A stretch of 64,000 nucleotides of DNA from AC-32 sp963736055 (GTDB lineage Bacteria; Actinomycetota; Thermoleophilia; Gaiellales; Gaiellaceae). The notes beneath the pieces were generated by a model. The model had not been told where the DNA came from. It did no database searches and saw nothing but the letters and a program-made list of their open reading frames with translations. The stretch's first letter is position 1. The number at the start of each line of letters is the position of its first letter. The DNA lies in assembly GCA_963736055.1 (NCBI GenBank), contig CAVTNM010000008.1, positions 1,364,001 to 1,428,000 on the forward strand. Direction: 5' to 3'. A program made the translations under genes and the position numbers. Shown in pieces: positions 7,941-16,178 of this stretch.

Positions 7941-8896
7941 CGACGGAGGCACTTCACGACCTGGCGCGGATCGGGCACGTCGAGCTGCTCACTCCCAAGC
8001 CCGAGGAGAGCCTCCGCTTCTTCGTCGAGGTACTCGGGATGGAGGAGGAGGCGCGCGATGGGCAGTCGGTCTACCTGCGCGGTTGGGGCGACTACCTGCG
8101 CTACAGCCTCAAGCTGACCGAGGCGGAGCAGGCCGGCCTCGGGCACATGGCGCTGCGGGCGTGGAGCCCCGAAGCGCTCGAGCGCAGGGTCGCCGCGCTC
8201 GAGGCGAGCGGGCTGGGCACGGGCTGGATCGACGGCGACGTCGGCCACGGGCCGGCGTACCGCTTCACCGATCCCGACGGTCACGTCTTCGAGGTCTACT
8301 ACGAGGCCGAGCGCTACCAGGCGCCCGAGCACCTTCGCCCGTTCTGGCGGAACCAGCCCCAGCGGTACGTCGGCCGGGGGGCCGCGGTCAAGCGGCTCGA
8401 CCACGTCAACGTGCTCGCGGCGGACGTGCGCGCCAACCGCGTCTTCGCGCAGGAGCTGCTCGGGTACCACCTGTACGAGCGGATCGAGCTCGACGACGGC
8501 ACCGAGGCCGGCGCCTGGCTCAGCCTCTCGATCGCGGCGCACGAGCTGATCTACGTCGCCGATGCCTATCGGGCCAACGGCCGGCTTCACCACCTCGCGT
8601 TCTGGGTCGACACGCGCGAGGAGTGCCTCCGCGCCGCGGACCTCTTCGTCGACAACGGGATCTACATCGAGGCCGCGCCCTCGAAGCACGCGATCGCCCA
8701 GGGCTTCTTCGTCTACGCCTACGAGCCGGGCGGGAACCGCGTCGAGGTGACTACGGGGGGCTACTTCGTCTTCGACCCGGACTTCGAGCCGATCGTCTGG
8801 ACGCAGGGGGAGCGCGCCCACGGGCAGTTCTGGGGCGTCCACACGATCGAGAGCTTCCACACCTACGGAACGCCGGACGTCGAGGGCGCGTCGTGA
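7937..8896 (+). CDS. Type I extradiol ring-cleavage dioxygenase (catechol 2,3-dioxygenase-like, VOC fold)
   Basis: 319 residues in two VOC halves. The catalytic C-terminal half has the Fe(II) triad in place: His156 (RLDHVNVL), His218 or 219 (RLHHLAFW) and Glu270 (NRVEV). The stretch HAIAQGFFVYAYEPGGNRVE closely follows the extradiol dioxygenase signature, only the residue two before its His being atypical. It should open a catecholic ring beside the diol with O2. Catechol 2,3-dioxygenases are about the same length. The flanking 4-oxalomesaconate genes suggest a carboxylated catechol (protocatechuate, gallate or 3-O-methylgallate), but those are usually cleaved by LigAB-type enzymes, so the substrate is open. 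Confidence 0.8.
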   Translation: MTTEALHDLARIGHVELLTPKPEESLRFFVEVLGMEEEARDGQSVYLRGWGDYLRYSLKLTEAEQAGLGHMALRAWSPEALERRVAALEASGLGTGWIDGDVGHGPAYRFTDPDGHVFEVYYEAERYQAPEHLRPFWRNQPQRYVGRGAAVKRLDHVNVLAADVRANRVFAQELLGYHLYERIELDDGTEAGAWLSLSIAAHELIYVADAYRANGRLHHLAFWVDTREECLRAADLFVDNGIYIEAAPSKHAIAQGFFVYAYEPGGNRVEVTTGGYFVFDPDFEPIVWTQGERAHGQFWGVHTIESFHTYGTPDVEGAS

Positions 8897-10443
8897 CGGC
8901 CACGCTGCGGGAGCAGTTCGAGCAGCCCGGCAAGTTCGTGGTCGCGGCCGAGATGGTCACGAGCCGGGGGCTGGTCACGGCGGGCAGCGGCCGCGAGCTG
9001 CTCGCGCTCGCGCGAGAGCTGAGCGAGGACCCGCGGATCGACGTGCTCTCGATCACGGACAACCCGGGCGGCCACGCGATGCTCGCGCCCGACGCCCTCG
9101 GGACCGACCTGATCTCACGGGGGCAGGAGGTGATCATCCACCTCGCCTGCAAGGACTGGAACCGCAACGCGCTCGAGAGCCGCGCGTGGCAGCTCGCCTC
9201 CGAGGGCTTCCACAACGTCCTCGCGCTCTCGGGCGACTACCCCGTGACCGGGCACCGGGGGCTTGCCGCGCCCGTGTTCGACATCGACTCGGTCGGGCTG
9301 CTCGCGCTCCTCGCCGACCTGAACGAGGGGCTGCCGAACTCCCAGCGGCCGGAGGAGCGCCTCGACCGCACCGACTTCTTCCTGGGCTGCGTGGTCACCA
9401 ACCACAAGCGCCACGAGCGGGAGGTGATGCCGCAGTACTTCAAGCTGCGCAAGAAGGCGCAGGCAGGCGCGCGCTTCGTCATCAACCAGATTGGCTGGGA
9501 CACGCGCAAGGACGACGAGCTCCTGCGCTGGATCGCCCACGACGGCCTCCCGCTGCGGGCGCTCGCGAACGTCTACCTGCTCTCGCGCACGGCGGCGCGG
9601 GCCTTCCGCAAGGGGAAGATCCCCGGCGTCGTCGTCAACGACGAGCTGCTCGAGCTCGCAGAGCGCCACGGAGCGAGCCCCGACAACGGCCGCGCCTTCT
9701 TCATCGAGCTCGCGGCCAAGCACGTCGCCGTCGCGCGCGGCCTGGGCTTCGACGGCGTCTACCTCGGCGGGCACATGCCTGCGACCGGCTTCGGCGAGAT
9801 CCTCGAGCGCGCGGAGTCCTTCGCAGGCGACTGGCGCGAGCTCGCGCGCGAGATCCGGTTCCCGCTCGAGGACGAGTTCCACTTCTTCGAGCCCGACCCC
9901 GACACGGGGCTCTCCTCGGACCGCGTCAACGAGGCCTATCTCGAGTCGAAGCGCCGCCGGCGCACCGACCTCCGCGTGCCGCTGAGGTACCGCTTCAGCC
10001 GGCTGCTGCATCGTGCCGCCTTCGCGCGCGACGCACCGCTGTTTCCGGCCGGGCGCGCGTTCTACCGCGGCGTCGAGAAGGCGCACCTGGGCAAGGTCGC
10101 CCACGCCGCCGAGCAGGCGGTCAAGGTGCCGATGTTTCGCTGCCGGGACTGCGGCGACTGCTCGCTCCCGGAGATCGCCTACGTGTGCCCCGAGTCGATC
10201 TGCGCCAAGAACCAGCGCAACGGGCCCTGCGGCGGCACCCGCGACGGCCTGTGCGAGGTGTACGACACGGAGTGCATCTGGTCGCAGGCCTACGAGCGGC
10301 TCAAGAAGTACGGCGAGGAGGAATCGATGCTGGAAGGCCCGGTGGTGGTCAAGGACAACGCCCTGGCGAGGACGAGCGCGTGGGCCAACACGTTCCTCGG
10401 CCGAGACCACCAGGCTCGCCAGAGCCCTGGAGGCGAAACATGA
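8893..10443 (+). CDS. metF: Methylenetetrahydrofolate reductase with a C-terminal cysteine-rich (MetV-like) domain
   Basis: 516 residues. The first 310 or so form the MetF barrel (AAEMVTSRG, LSITDNPGG, ALSGDYP, FVINQIGWD, GVYLGGHMPATGF). From about residue 410 a Cys-rich domain follows with at least eight Cys: FRCRDCGDCSLPE, YVCPESICAKNQ, GPCGGTRDGLCEV and TEC. Such domains occur in MetV and similar C1 proteins and probably bind Zn or Fe-S. Methyl-THF formed by aryl O-demethylation would be oxidised here to methylene-THF, so the enzyme may run in the reverse of the biosynthetic direction. It overlaps the formate-THF ligase gene by 4 bases, the same pairing as metF-ligH in Sphingobium lignin clusters. 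Confidence 0.85.
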   Translation: MTATLREQFEQPGKFVVAAEMVTSRGLVTAGSGRELLALARELSEDPRIDVLSITDNPGGHAMLAPDALGTDLISRGQEVIIHLACKDWNRNALESRAWQLASEGFHNVLALSGDYPVTGHRGLAAPVFDIDSVGLLALLADLNEGLPNSQRPEERLDRTDFFLGCVVTNHKRHEREVMPQYFKLRKKAQAGARFVINQIGWDTRKDDELLRWIAHDGLPLRALANVYLLSRTAARAFRKGKIPGVVVNDELLELAERHGASPDNGRAFFIELAAKHVAVARGLGFDGVYLGGHMPATGFGEILERAESFAGDWRELAREIRFPLEDEFHFFEPDPDTGLSSDRVNEAYLESKRRRRTDLRVPLRYRFSRLLHRAAFARDAPLFPAGRAFYRGVEKAHLGKVAHAAEQAVKVPMFRCRDCGDCSLPEIAYVCPESICAKNQRNGPCGGTRDGLCEVYDTECIWSQAYERLKKYGEEESMLEGPVVVKDNALARTSAWANTFLGRDHQARQSPGGET

Positions 10444-12092
10444 CGAGCCTCGAGATCGCCCAGGCGGCGACGCTTCGTCCGGTGGCCGAGATCGCGGGGG
10501 AGCTCGGGCTCGAGCCGGGAGAGATCGACCTGTACGGCCCCTACAAGGCCAAGATCGACCTCTCGGCGCTCGACCGGCTTGCCGACGGGCCCGACGCGAA
10601 GCTGATCTGCGTGACGGCGATCACGCCGACGAAGGCCGGAGAGGGCAAGACCACCACGTCGGTCTCGCTGACGCAGGGCCTCGGGCGCATCGGCAAGCGG
10701 CCCGTGCTCTGCCTGCGCGAGGCCTCGCTGGGCCCGGTCTTCGGGATCAAGGGCGGCGCATGCGGTGGCGGCTACGCGCAGGTCGTCCCGATGGAGGACC
10801 TGAACCTCCACTTCACCGGCGACATCCACGCGATCGGCGCAGCGAACAACCTGCTCGCGGCGATCGTCGAGGCTCACGTGCTGCAGGGGAACCGGCTCGG
10901 CATCGATCCGCTCACCGTCACCTGGCGGCGGTGCGTCGACATGAACGACCGAGCACTGCGCGAGATCGTCGTCGGCCTCGGCGGGCGAGCGAACGGCTAC
11001 GTGCGCCAGACGGGCTTCGACATCACCGCCGCCTCCGAGGTGATGGCGATCGTCGCGGTCTCGCGCGATCTCCACGACCTCCGCCGGCGGCTCGGCGAGA
11101 TCACCGTCGCGTACACGTTCGAGGGCGAGCCGGTCACCGCCGAGGAGCTGCGGGCGGCCGGGGCGATGGCGGTCGTGCTCAAGGACGCGCTCAAGCCCAA
11201 CCTGGTCCAGACGCTCGAGGGCCAGCCGGCTCTGATCCACTGCGGCCCGTTCGCCAACATCGCGCACGGGAACAACTCGCTGATCGCCGACCGCGTCGGG
11301 CTCAAGCTCGGCGAGTACGTGGTGACCGAGAGCGGCTTCGGCTCGGACATGGGGATGGAGAAGTTCCTCAACATCGTCTGCCGCGTCGGCGGGCTCGTGC
11401 CGAGCGCGGTCGTCGTGGTGGCGACGGTGCGCGCGCTCAAGCACCACGGAGGCGAGCCCGACGGCGGCCTGGAGGCAATCGAGCGCGGCTCGGCCAATCT
11501 CGGGCGGCACCTCGAGATCGTCGGCTCCTTCGGCCTGCCGGCCGTGGTCGCGATCAACGTGTTCGACGGGGACTCGGAGCAGGAGCTCGATGCCGTCCGG
11601 CGGCTCGCGCTGGAGCTCGGCGCCCACGCCGTCGAGCGGAACGACGCCTTCGAGCGCGGCGGCGAGGGCGCGGCGGCGCTCGCGGAGGCGGTCGCCGACG
11701 CCGCGGAGCAGCCGAACGGGTTTACCCCCACGTATCCGCTCGAGGCGACGATCCAGGAGAAGATCGAGGCGATCGCGACGCGGATCTACGGGGCGGCCGA
11801 GGTGCACTTCCTGCAGCCGGCCGAGGAGAGCATCGCGCGCTTCACCGAGGACGGCCTCGGCGGGCTGCCGGTCTGCATGGCCAAGACGCACCTCTCGCTC
11901 TCGGACGACCCGACGCTTCTCAACGCGCCGGAGGGCTTCACCCTCCAGGTCCGCAACGTCCGGGCGTACACGGGGGCCGGGTGGCTCGTCCCGCTCTGCG
12001 GCGAGGTCATGACCATGCCGGGCCTCGGCGAGCGGGCGGCGGCGTTCGAGGTGGACATCGACCCGGACGGCCGCACCGTTGGCCTCTTCTGA
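10440..12092 (+). CDS. fhs: Formate-tetrahydrofolate ligase
   Basis: 550 residues, the normal length. The P-loop is TPTKAGEGKTTTSVSL, followed by REASLGPVFGIKGGACGGG and NLHFTGDIHAI, the strongly conserved FTHFS core. The enzyme interconverts 10-formyl-THF plus ADP with formate, THF and ATP. In O-demethylating bacteria it releases the methoxyl carbon as formate and recovers ATP, which matches its coupling here to MetF. The start ATG 10440 overlaps the metF stop. The C-terminus ends in a standard pattern before the cyclodeaminase start, which lies inside the last codons. Confidence 0.95.
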   Translation: MTSLEIAQAATLRPVAEIAGELGLEPGEIDLYGPYKAKIDLSALDRLADGPDAKLICVTAITPTKAGEGKTTTSVSLTQGLGRIGKRPVLCLREASLGPVFGIKGGACGGGYAQVVPMEDLNLHFTGDIHAIGAANNLLAAIVEAHVLQGNRLGIDPLTVTWRRCVDMNDRALREIVVGLGGRANGYVRQTGFDITAASEVMAIVAVSRDLHDLRRRLGEITVAYTFEGEPVTAEELRAAGAMAVVLKDALKPNLVQTLEGQPALIHCGPFANIAHGNNSLIADRVGLKLGEYVVTESGFGSDMGMEKFLNIVCRVGGLVPSAVVVVATVRALKHHGGEPDGGLEAIERGSANLGRHLEIVGSFGLPAVVAINVFDGDSEQELDAVRRLALELGAHAVERNDAFERGGEGAAALAEAVADAAEQPNGFTPTYPLEATIQEKIEAIATRIYGAAEVHFLQPAEESIARFTEDGLGGLPVCMAKTHLSLSDDPTLLNAPEGFTLQVRNVRAYTGAGWLVPLCGEVMTMPGLGERAAAFEVDIDPDGRTVGLF

Positions 12093-12626
12093 CCCGCTCC
12101 GGCAGCCGCTGGGCGCGTTCCTGGACGACCTCGCCGCCGAGACCTCGGCTCCGGGCGCCGGCGCCGTCGCGGCGGTCACCGTCGCGCTAGGGGCGGCGCT
12201 CGTCGAGATGGCCGCCCGCTTCTCGGAGGGCTCGGAGGCCGCGCTCGCGGCCGCGGGCGAGCTGCGCTCGAGGGTCGCGCCGCTCGCGCAGGCAGACGGC
12301 GAGGCTTATGCGGCGTTCCTGGCGGCGCGGCGGGCCGGCACCGACGATGCCGAGCCACGGGCGCGCACCGTGGAGGTGCCGCTGGAGGTGGCCGGGTGCG
12401 CAGTGGAGGTGGCCGAGCTGGCGGCCTCGCTCGCAGAGCGCGGCAACCCGAACCTGCGCGGCGAGGCGGTGGCCGCGGCAGCAGGCGGCGAGCGCCGGGG
12501 CGGCGATCGCGTCCACGCTGGTCGAGCTCAACCTCGGCGGGAAGCCGGACGAGCGTCTCGACCTGGCGCGTCGAGCATGCGGCCTCGGCCGCGGCCGCTG
12601 CCGAACGGGCCGCTTCAGCCGACTGA
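12079..12626 (+). pseudogene. Formimidoyl-THF cyclodeaminase family protein (methenyl-THF related), frame broken twice
   Basis: A TTG start at 12079 inside the end of the ligase gene gives PLGAFLDDLAAETSAPGAG, with GAAVAAVTVALGAAL-type helices typical of the FTCD_C/FchA cyclodeaminase family, and NPNLRGEAV. The frame then slips near 12490 into ASAGAAIASTLVELNLGG and again near 12565 into RVEHAASAAAAAERAAS before a stop at 12626. Both slips correspond to one extra base. With them removed the protein is about 182 residues, close to the family length. It would supply 5,10-methenyl-THF cyclohydrolase or cyclodeaminase activity in the C1 branch. I think the breaks are sequence errors rather than decay. 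Confidence 0.65.
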
Positions 12627-13356
12627 CGCTCGGGCGAGCTCGTCGAGCGCGGCGGCGAGCTCGACGGTGGCGGAGAGATACGGAGCGTGGTCTGCGTCGA
12701 GCTCGATGACCTTCCGGCACGGGTGCTCGCGGATCATTCGCCGCTGGAGCGCAGGGGGGATCGACTGGTCGCGGCTGGTCAGCACGTAGAAGCGGGGGAT
12801 CGAGGTGAGCACGTCTTCGTCGACGCGCACGCGGAGTCGCAAATGGAGCGACCGGCTGTGACCGCAGGCGGGCCACGCACACCGTCGCGTTCTCGATCGT
12901 GCAGCAGTTGAAGATCGCCTCCCTGGCCGCTTCGTCGGGAAGCACGGCGACCGGTGGATCGCCCTCGACCACGAGGTTCGCCTGGATCATGTCGTCCTTG
13001 CCCTCGGGGAGCCTGGTCAGGTCGAGCAGGCTCTGGCCGTCGGCGGGCATGAACGCCGCGACGAAGATGAGCGCCGCGACCCGGCTCGGGGCAGTTCGAG
13101 GCCGCCTGGGTGGCGATCGCGCCGCCCATGCTGTAGCCGACCAGCACGCGCCGGCTCCGGCCGTCGGCGCCAGCACTGCGCAGACGCGGTCGGCGCAGCT
13201 CTCGAGCGTCACGCCCTCGACCGGCGTCTCGTCGTCGCCGCCTCCGGGGAGGTCGAAGGTCTCGACGGTGTGGCCCGCCGCCTCGAGCGGCTCGCGCACG
13301 AACTCCCAGTTCCAGGCGCCCCCGAAGGCACCGTGGACGAACACGAGGCGCGCCAT
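12615..13356 (-). pseudogene. Alpha/beta-hydrolase (EstC/salicylate esterase-like), frame broken about three times
   Basis: The N-terminus MARLVFVHGAFGGAWNWEFV and DLPGGGDDETPVEGV are typical of small alpha/beta hydrolases of the EstC type. The nucleophile elbow LVGYSMGGAIATQA appears in a different frame, then RVAALIFVAAFMPADGQSL back in the first frame, and finally VDEDVLTSIPRFYVLTSRDQ with the catalytic His in LDADHAPYLS in a third. Joined, the protein would be about 240 residues with a complete Ser-Asp-His triad. The gene ends tail to tail with the cyclodeaminase, overlapping by 12 bases, and starts right at the stop of the oxidoreductase upstream. Substrate unknown. Confidence 0.65.
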
Positions 13357-14301
13357 TCAGACTCCCTTCACGCCGAGCGTGAGCACCAGCTTGCCCTGCG
13401 TGCGGCCGGTCTCGCCGGCTTCGTGCGCGGCGGAGGCCTCCTCGAGCGGGAACGTCCGCGCGACGTGGACGCGCAGCTGTCCGCCCTCGACGAGGCCAGC
13501 GAGCGCCTCGAGCCCGGCTCGGTCCGGCTCCACGAGGATGCCGGTGACGCGCACACGATCTCCCGCGGCCTCGCGCAGCGGCTCCAGGCCCGACGAGGAG
13601 GGCACGGCGATCAGCAGCCCGCCGTCGCGCAGCGTCTGCAGCGCCCGCAGGCCTGTCTCGCCCCCGATCAGATCGAGGACCACGTCGGCGTCCCGGACAC
13701 GCTCCTCGACGGCCTCGGTCGTGTAGTCGATCGCAACGTCGGCGCCGAGCTCGGCCAGAAACGGGTGCTTGGCCGAGCTGGCCGTGCCGGTCACGCGCGC
13801 ACCGCAGGCCTTGGCGATCTGCACCGCCAGATGCCCGACGCCGCCCGCGGCGCCGAGGATCAGGACGTGGTCGCCGGCCTCGACGCCGGCCGTCTCGACG
13901 AGCGCCTGCCAGGCCGTCAGCCCGGCCAGCGGAAGGGCGCCGGCCTCGACGTCGCCGAGCCCGTCGGGGGTCCGGGCGAGCTGGCGCGAGGGCGAGGTGA
14001 CGTACTCGGCGTACGCGGCCGCCTCCTTGGGAAAGCGCGGCATCCCGAAGACCCGGTCTCCCGGCTGGAACCGCGTCACCCCGCGGCCGAGCTCCTCGAC
14101 CACGCCGCCGACGTCCCAGCCCACGGTGAAGGGCGGCTCGCCGAGGGCGCCGCCGCGCTCGCGCGTCTTCCAGTCGACCGGGTTGACGCCGGCCGCGCTC
14201 ATCCGGACGAGCACCTCCGTCGGGCCCGGCTCGGGCCGCGGAGCCTCGGTCAGCTCCAGGACGTCCGGCCCGCCGAGGGCCTGCTGGCGGATGATGCGCA
14301 T
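13357..14301 (-). CDS. NADPH:quinone reductase-like oxidoreductase (zinc-independent MDR family)
   Basis: 314 residues from ATG 14301; a longer frame to 14346 would overlap the next gene's Shine-Dalgarno. The N-terminal GroES-like fold shows VLVRMSAAGVNPVDWKTRE and VGWDVGGVVEELG. The Rossmann half shows LILGAAGGVGHLAVQIAKA, the AAxxGVG form used for NADPH. No structural zinc cysteines are present, as in quinone oxidoreductases. It should reduce an enone or quinone with NADPH. It is divergent from the PEP-utilising gene with a 43-base gap that contains a perfect palindrome. Confidence 0.82.
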   Translation of the reverse strand: MRIIRQQALGGPDVLELTEAPRPEPGPTEVLVRMSAAGVNPVDWKTRERGGALGEPPFTVGWDVGGVVEELGRGVTRFQPGDRVFGMPRFPKEAAAYAEYVTSPSRQLARTPDGLGDVEAGALPLAGLTAWQALVETAGVEAGDHVLILGAAGGVGHLAVQIAKACGARVTGTASSAKHPFLAELGADVAIDYTTEAVEERVRDADVVLDLIGGETGLRALQTLRDGGLLIAVPSSSGLEPLREAAGDRVRVTGILVEPDRAGLEALAGLVEGGQLRVHVARTFPLEEASAAHEAGETGRTQGKLVLTLGVKGV

Positions 14302-14310
14302 CGTCGCGTG

Positions 14311-14320
14311 CTGTATACAG
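14311..14320. promoter_or_regulatory. Perfect 10-bp palindrome CTGTATACAG in a divergent promoter gap
   Basis: The palindrome lies in the 43-base gap between the oxidoreductase start (14301) and the PEP-utilising enzyme start (14345). A TGTATACA core is the kind of half-site pair bound by GntR/FCD regulators of acid catabolism. TATACA at 14314-14319 could double as a -10 element, with GGAGGAG at 14334-14340 as the ribosome site. Binding is inferred; the only GntR protein in the window is encoded at 36238-36981. Confidence 0.45.
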
Positions 14321-14344
14321 GCCAGGCCCCGACGGAGGAGAGAC

Positions 14345-16174
14345 ATGGCCGCGCCGACGCAGACGAGCTCCGCATTTCCGAGTCCGTACGAGATCGAGAC
14401 TCCGCCGGGCTGCGAGGGCTGGCAGGAGATGTACCCGTACTACACGCTCTTCGACGAGGCGCGGCGGGAGACGGACGAGGCGCGGTTCTGGTTCTGGAAC
14501 TCGATGCACTTCCCGGTGCCGATGCCGGCGTTCGACGTCCACTGCATCGACTCGCCCTACCAGGCGGTCGGCGAGTGGCAGAACCGGTTCTTCGCGGTGC
14601 CGCCGGCGATGGGGATCGACTACCGGATCGTCAACGGCTACGTCTACATCTCCGGGAACCCGGTCACCGACCCCGAGAAGATCGTCGAGCGCGTCGAGTA
14701 CTTCCAGCGCCGCGCGGGCTACTACTTCGAGCACTGGGACGAGCTCTACGCGAAGTGGAAGGCGAAGATGGAGGCCCTGATCGCGGAGATCACGGAGCTC
14801 CCCGTTCCGGACCTGCCCGAGTACGAGCCCGACGAGCTGATGCTCGAGGACGACCGGAACACCGCGTTCTACGAGCTTCTCTCCGCCTACGACCGCACGC
14901 TCCGTTGCGGCGACCTGATGTGGCAGCACCACTTCGAGCTGCTGCTCCTGGGCTACGGCGCGTACGTCACGTTCTCGGATTTCTGCAAGACCAGCCTCCC
15001 GGACATCCCCGACCAGCACATCGCGCAGATGGTCGCCGGGATCGACGTCTTGCTGTTCAAGCCCGACGCGGAGCTGCGTCGCCTGGCGAAGGTCGCGATC
15101 GACAGCGGCGTCGACGGGGCGTTCGTCGAGGGACGCTCGCCGGCGGAGATCGACGCCGAGCTCGAGCAGAGCGACGCGGGAAAGACCTGGCTCGAGGAGC
15201 TCGAGAAGATCAAGGACCCGTGGTTCAACATGGCCACCGGCGACGGGCTCTACCACTACTACGGGAGCTGGTACGACGACCCGACGATCGCCTACGCCTC
15301 GATCGTCAGCTACGTGCGCGCGCTGAACGACGGCGAGGAGGTCGAGCGCCCGAGCGAGGAGCTCGCGCGCGAGCGGGAGCGTCTGGCGGAGGAGTACGGG
15401 GCGTTGCTCGACGAGGAGACGCGGGGGACGTTCCAGGAGCTGCTCGGCCTCTCGCGCATGGTCTTCCCGTACGTCGAGGAGCACAAGTTCTACTGCGACT
15501 ACTGGTTCCTGACGCGCTGGTGGAACAAGGTGCGGGAGTTCGGCGCCCTGCTCGCAGAGCACGGCTTTCTCGAGGACACCGAGGACGTCTTCCAGCTCGG
15601 GCGCCACGAGGTCGCGCAGGCGCTCGACGAGCTGGTCCTGACCTGGGCGACCGGCGGTGCCCCGCTCGGCCCCACGCACTGGCCGCCGATCGTCGCGCGG
15701 CGGAAGGAGCTGCTCGAGAAGCTCGGCGACTGGACGCCGCCTCCTGCGATCGGGGCGACGCCCGAGGCGATCACCGATCCCATGAGCATCATGCTCTGGG
15801 GCGTGACCACCCAGCGCGTCCAGGAGTGGGCGCAGGCGGAGGACGGCGGAGGCCGGCTCACGGGCATGGCGGCGTCGCCCGGCGTCGTCGAGGGCGCCGC
15901 ACGGGTCGTGATCGACGTCGAGCAGATCGCGGCCGTCCGGGAGGGGGACGTGCTCGTCTGCCCGATCACCTCGCCTGCCTGGGCCCCGATCTTCTCGAGC
16001 GTCAAGGCCGTGGTCACCGACATCGGGGGCGTCATGTCGCACGCGGCGATCGTCTGCCGCGAGTACGGCCTGCCGGCGGTGGTCGGCACCGGCCGTGCGA
16101 CGGCGACGATCGAGACCGGGCAGATGGTGAGGGTCGACGGCTCGACCGGCGTCGTGACGATCCTCGACTCCTGA
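14345..16174 (+). CDS. PEP-utilising enzyme, swivelling phosphohistidine subunit (phenylphosphate-synthase-like large subunit)
   Basis: 609 residues from ATG 14345 with a good GGAGGAG upstream. The last about 100 residues form the mobile domain of PEP synthase/PPDK: ASPGVVEGAARVV, VLVCPITSPAWAPIFSSV and TDIGGVMSHAAIVCREYGLP, with the phospho-accepting His in MSHAA. The long N-terminal part is rich in Trp, Tyr and acidic residues and has no ATP-grasp domain, which is supplied by the next gene. This split is that of phenylphosphate synthase (Thauera) and the CreH/CreI pair of Corynebacterium 4-cresol catabolism. By analogy it may transfer phosphate from ATP to a phenol. Rifampin or PEP substrates cannot be excluded. 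Confidence 0.7.
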   Translation: MAAPTQTSSAFPSPYEIETPPGCEGWQEMYPYYTLFDEARRETDEARFWFWNSMHFPVPMPAFDVHCIDSPYQAVGEWQNRFFAVPPAMGIDYRIVNGYVYISGNPVTDPEKIVERVEYFQRRAGYYFEHWDELYAKWKAKMEALIAEITELPVPDLPEYEPDELMLEDDRNTAFYELLSAYDRTLRCGDLMWQHHFELLLLGYGAYVTFSDFCKTSLPDIPDQHIAQMVAGIDVLLFKPDAELRRLAKVAIDSGVDGAFVEGRSPAEIDAELEQSDAGKTWLEELEKIKDPWFNMATGDGLYHYYGSWYDDPTIAYASIVSYVRALNDGEEVERPSEELARERERLAEEYGALLDEETRGTFQELLGLSRMVFPYVEEHKFYCDYWFLTRWWNKVREFGALLAEHGFLEDTEDVFQLGRHEVAQALDELVLTWATGGAPLGPTHWPPIVARRKELLEKLGDWTPPPAIGATPEAITDPMSIMLWGVTTQRVQEWAQAEDGGGRLTGMAASPGVVEGAARVVIDVEQIAAVREGDVLVCPITSPAWAPIFSSVKAVVTDIGGVMSHAAIVCREYGLPAVVGTGRATATIETGQMVRVDGSTGVVTILDS

Positions 16175-16178
16175 GGAC

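Noticed and set aside
12779..16042. Very long minus-strand open frame (1087 codons)
   Set aside because: It lies opposite well-conserved plus-strand genes and two minus-strand genes in other frames; composition is Arg/Asp/Leu-rich antisense pattern with no family motif. High-GC shadow.
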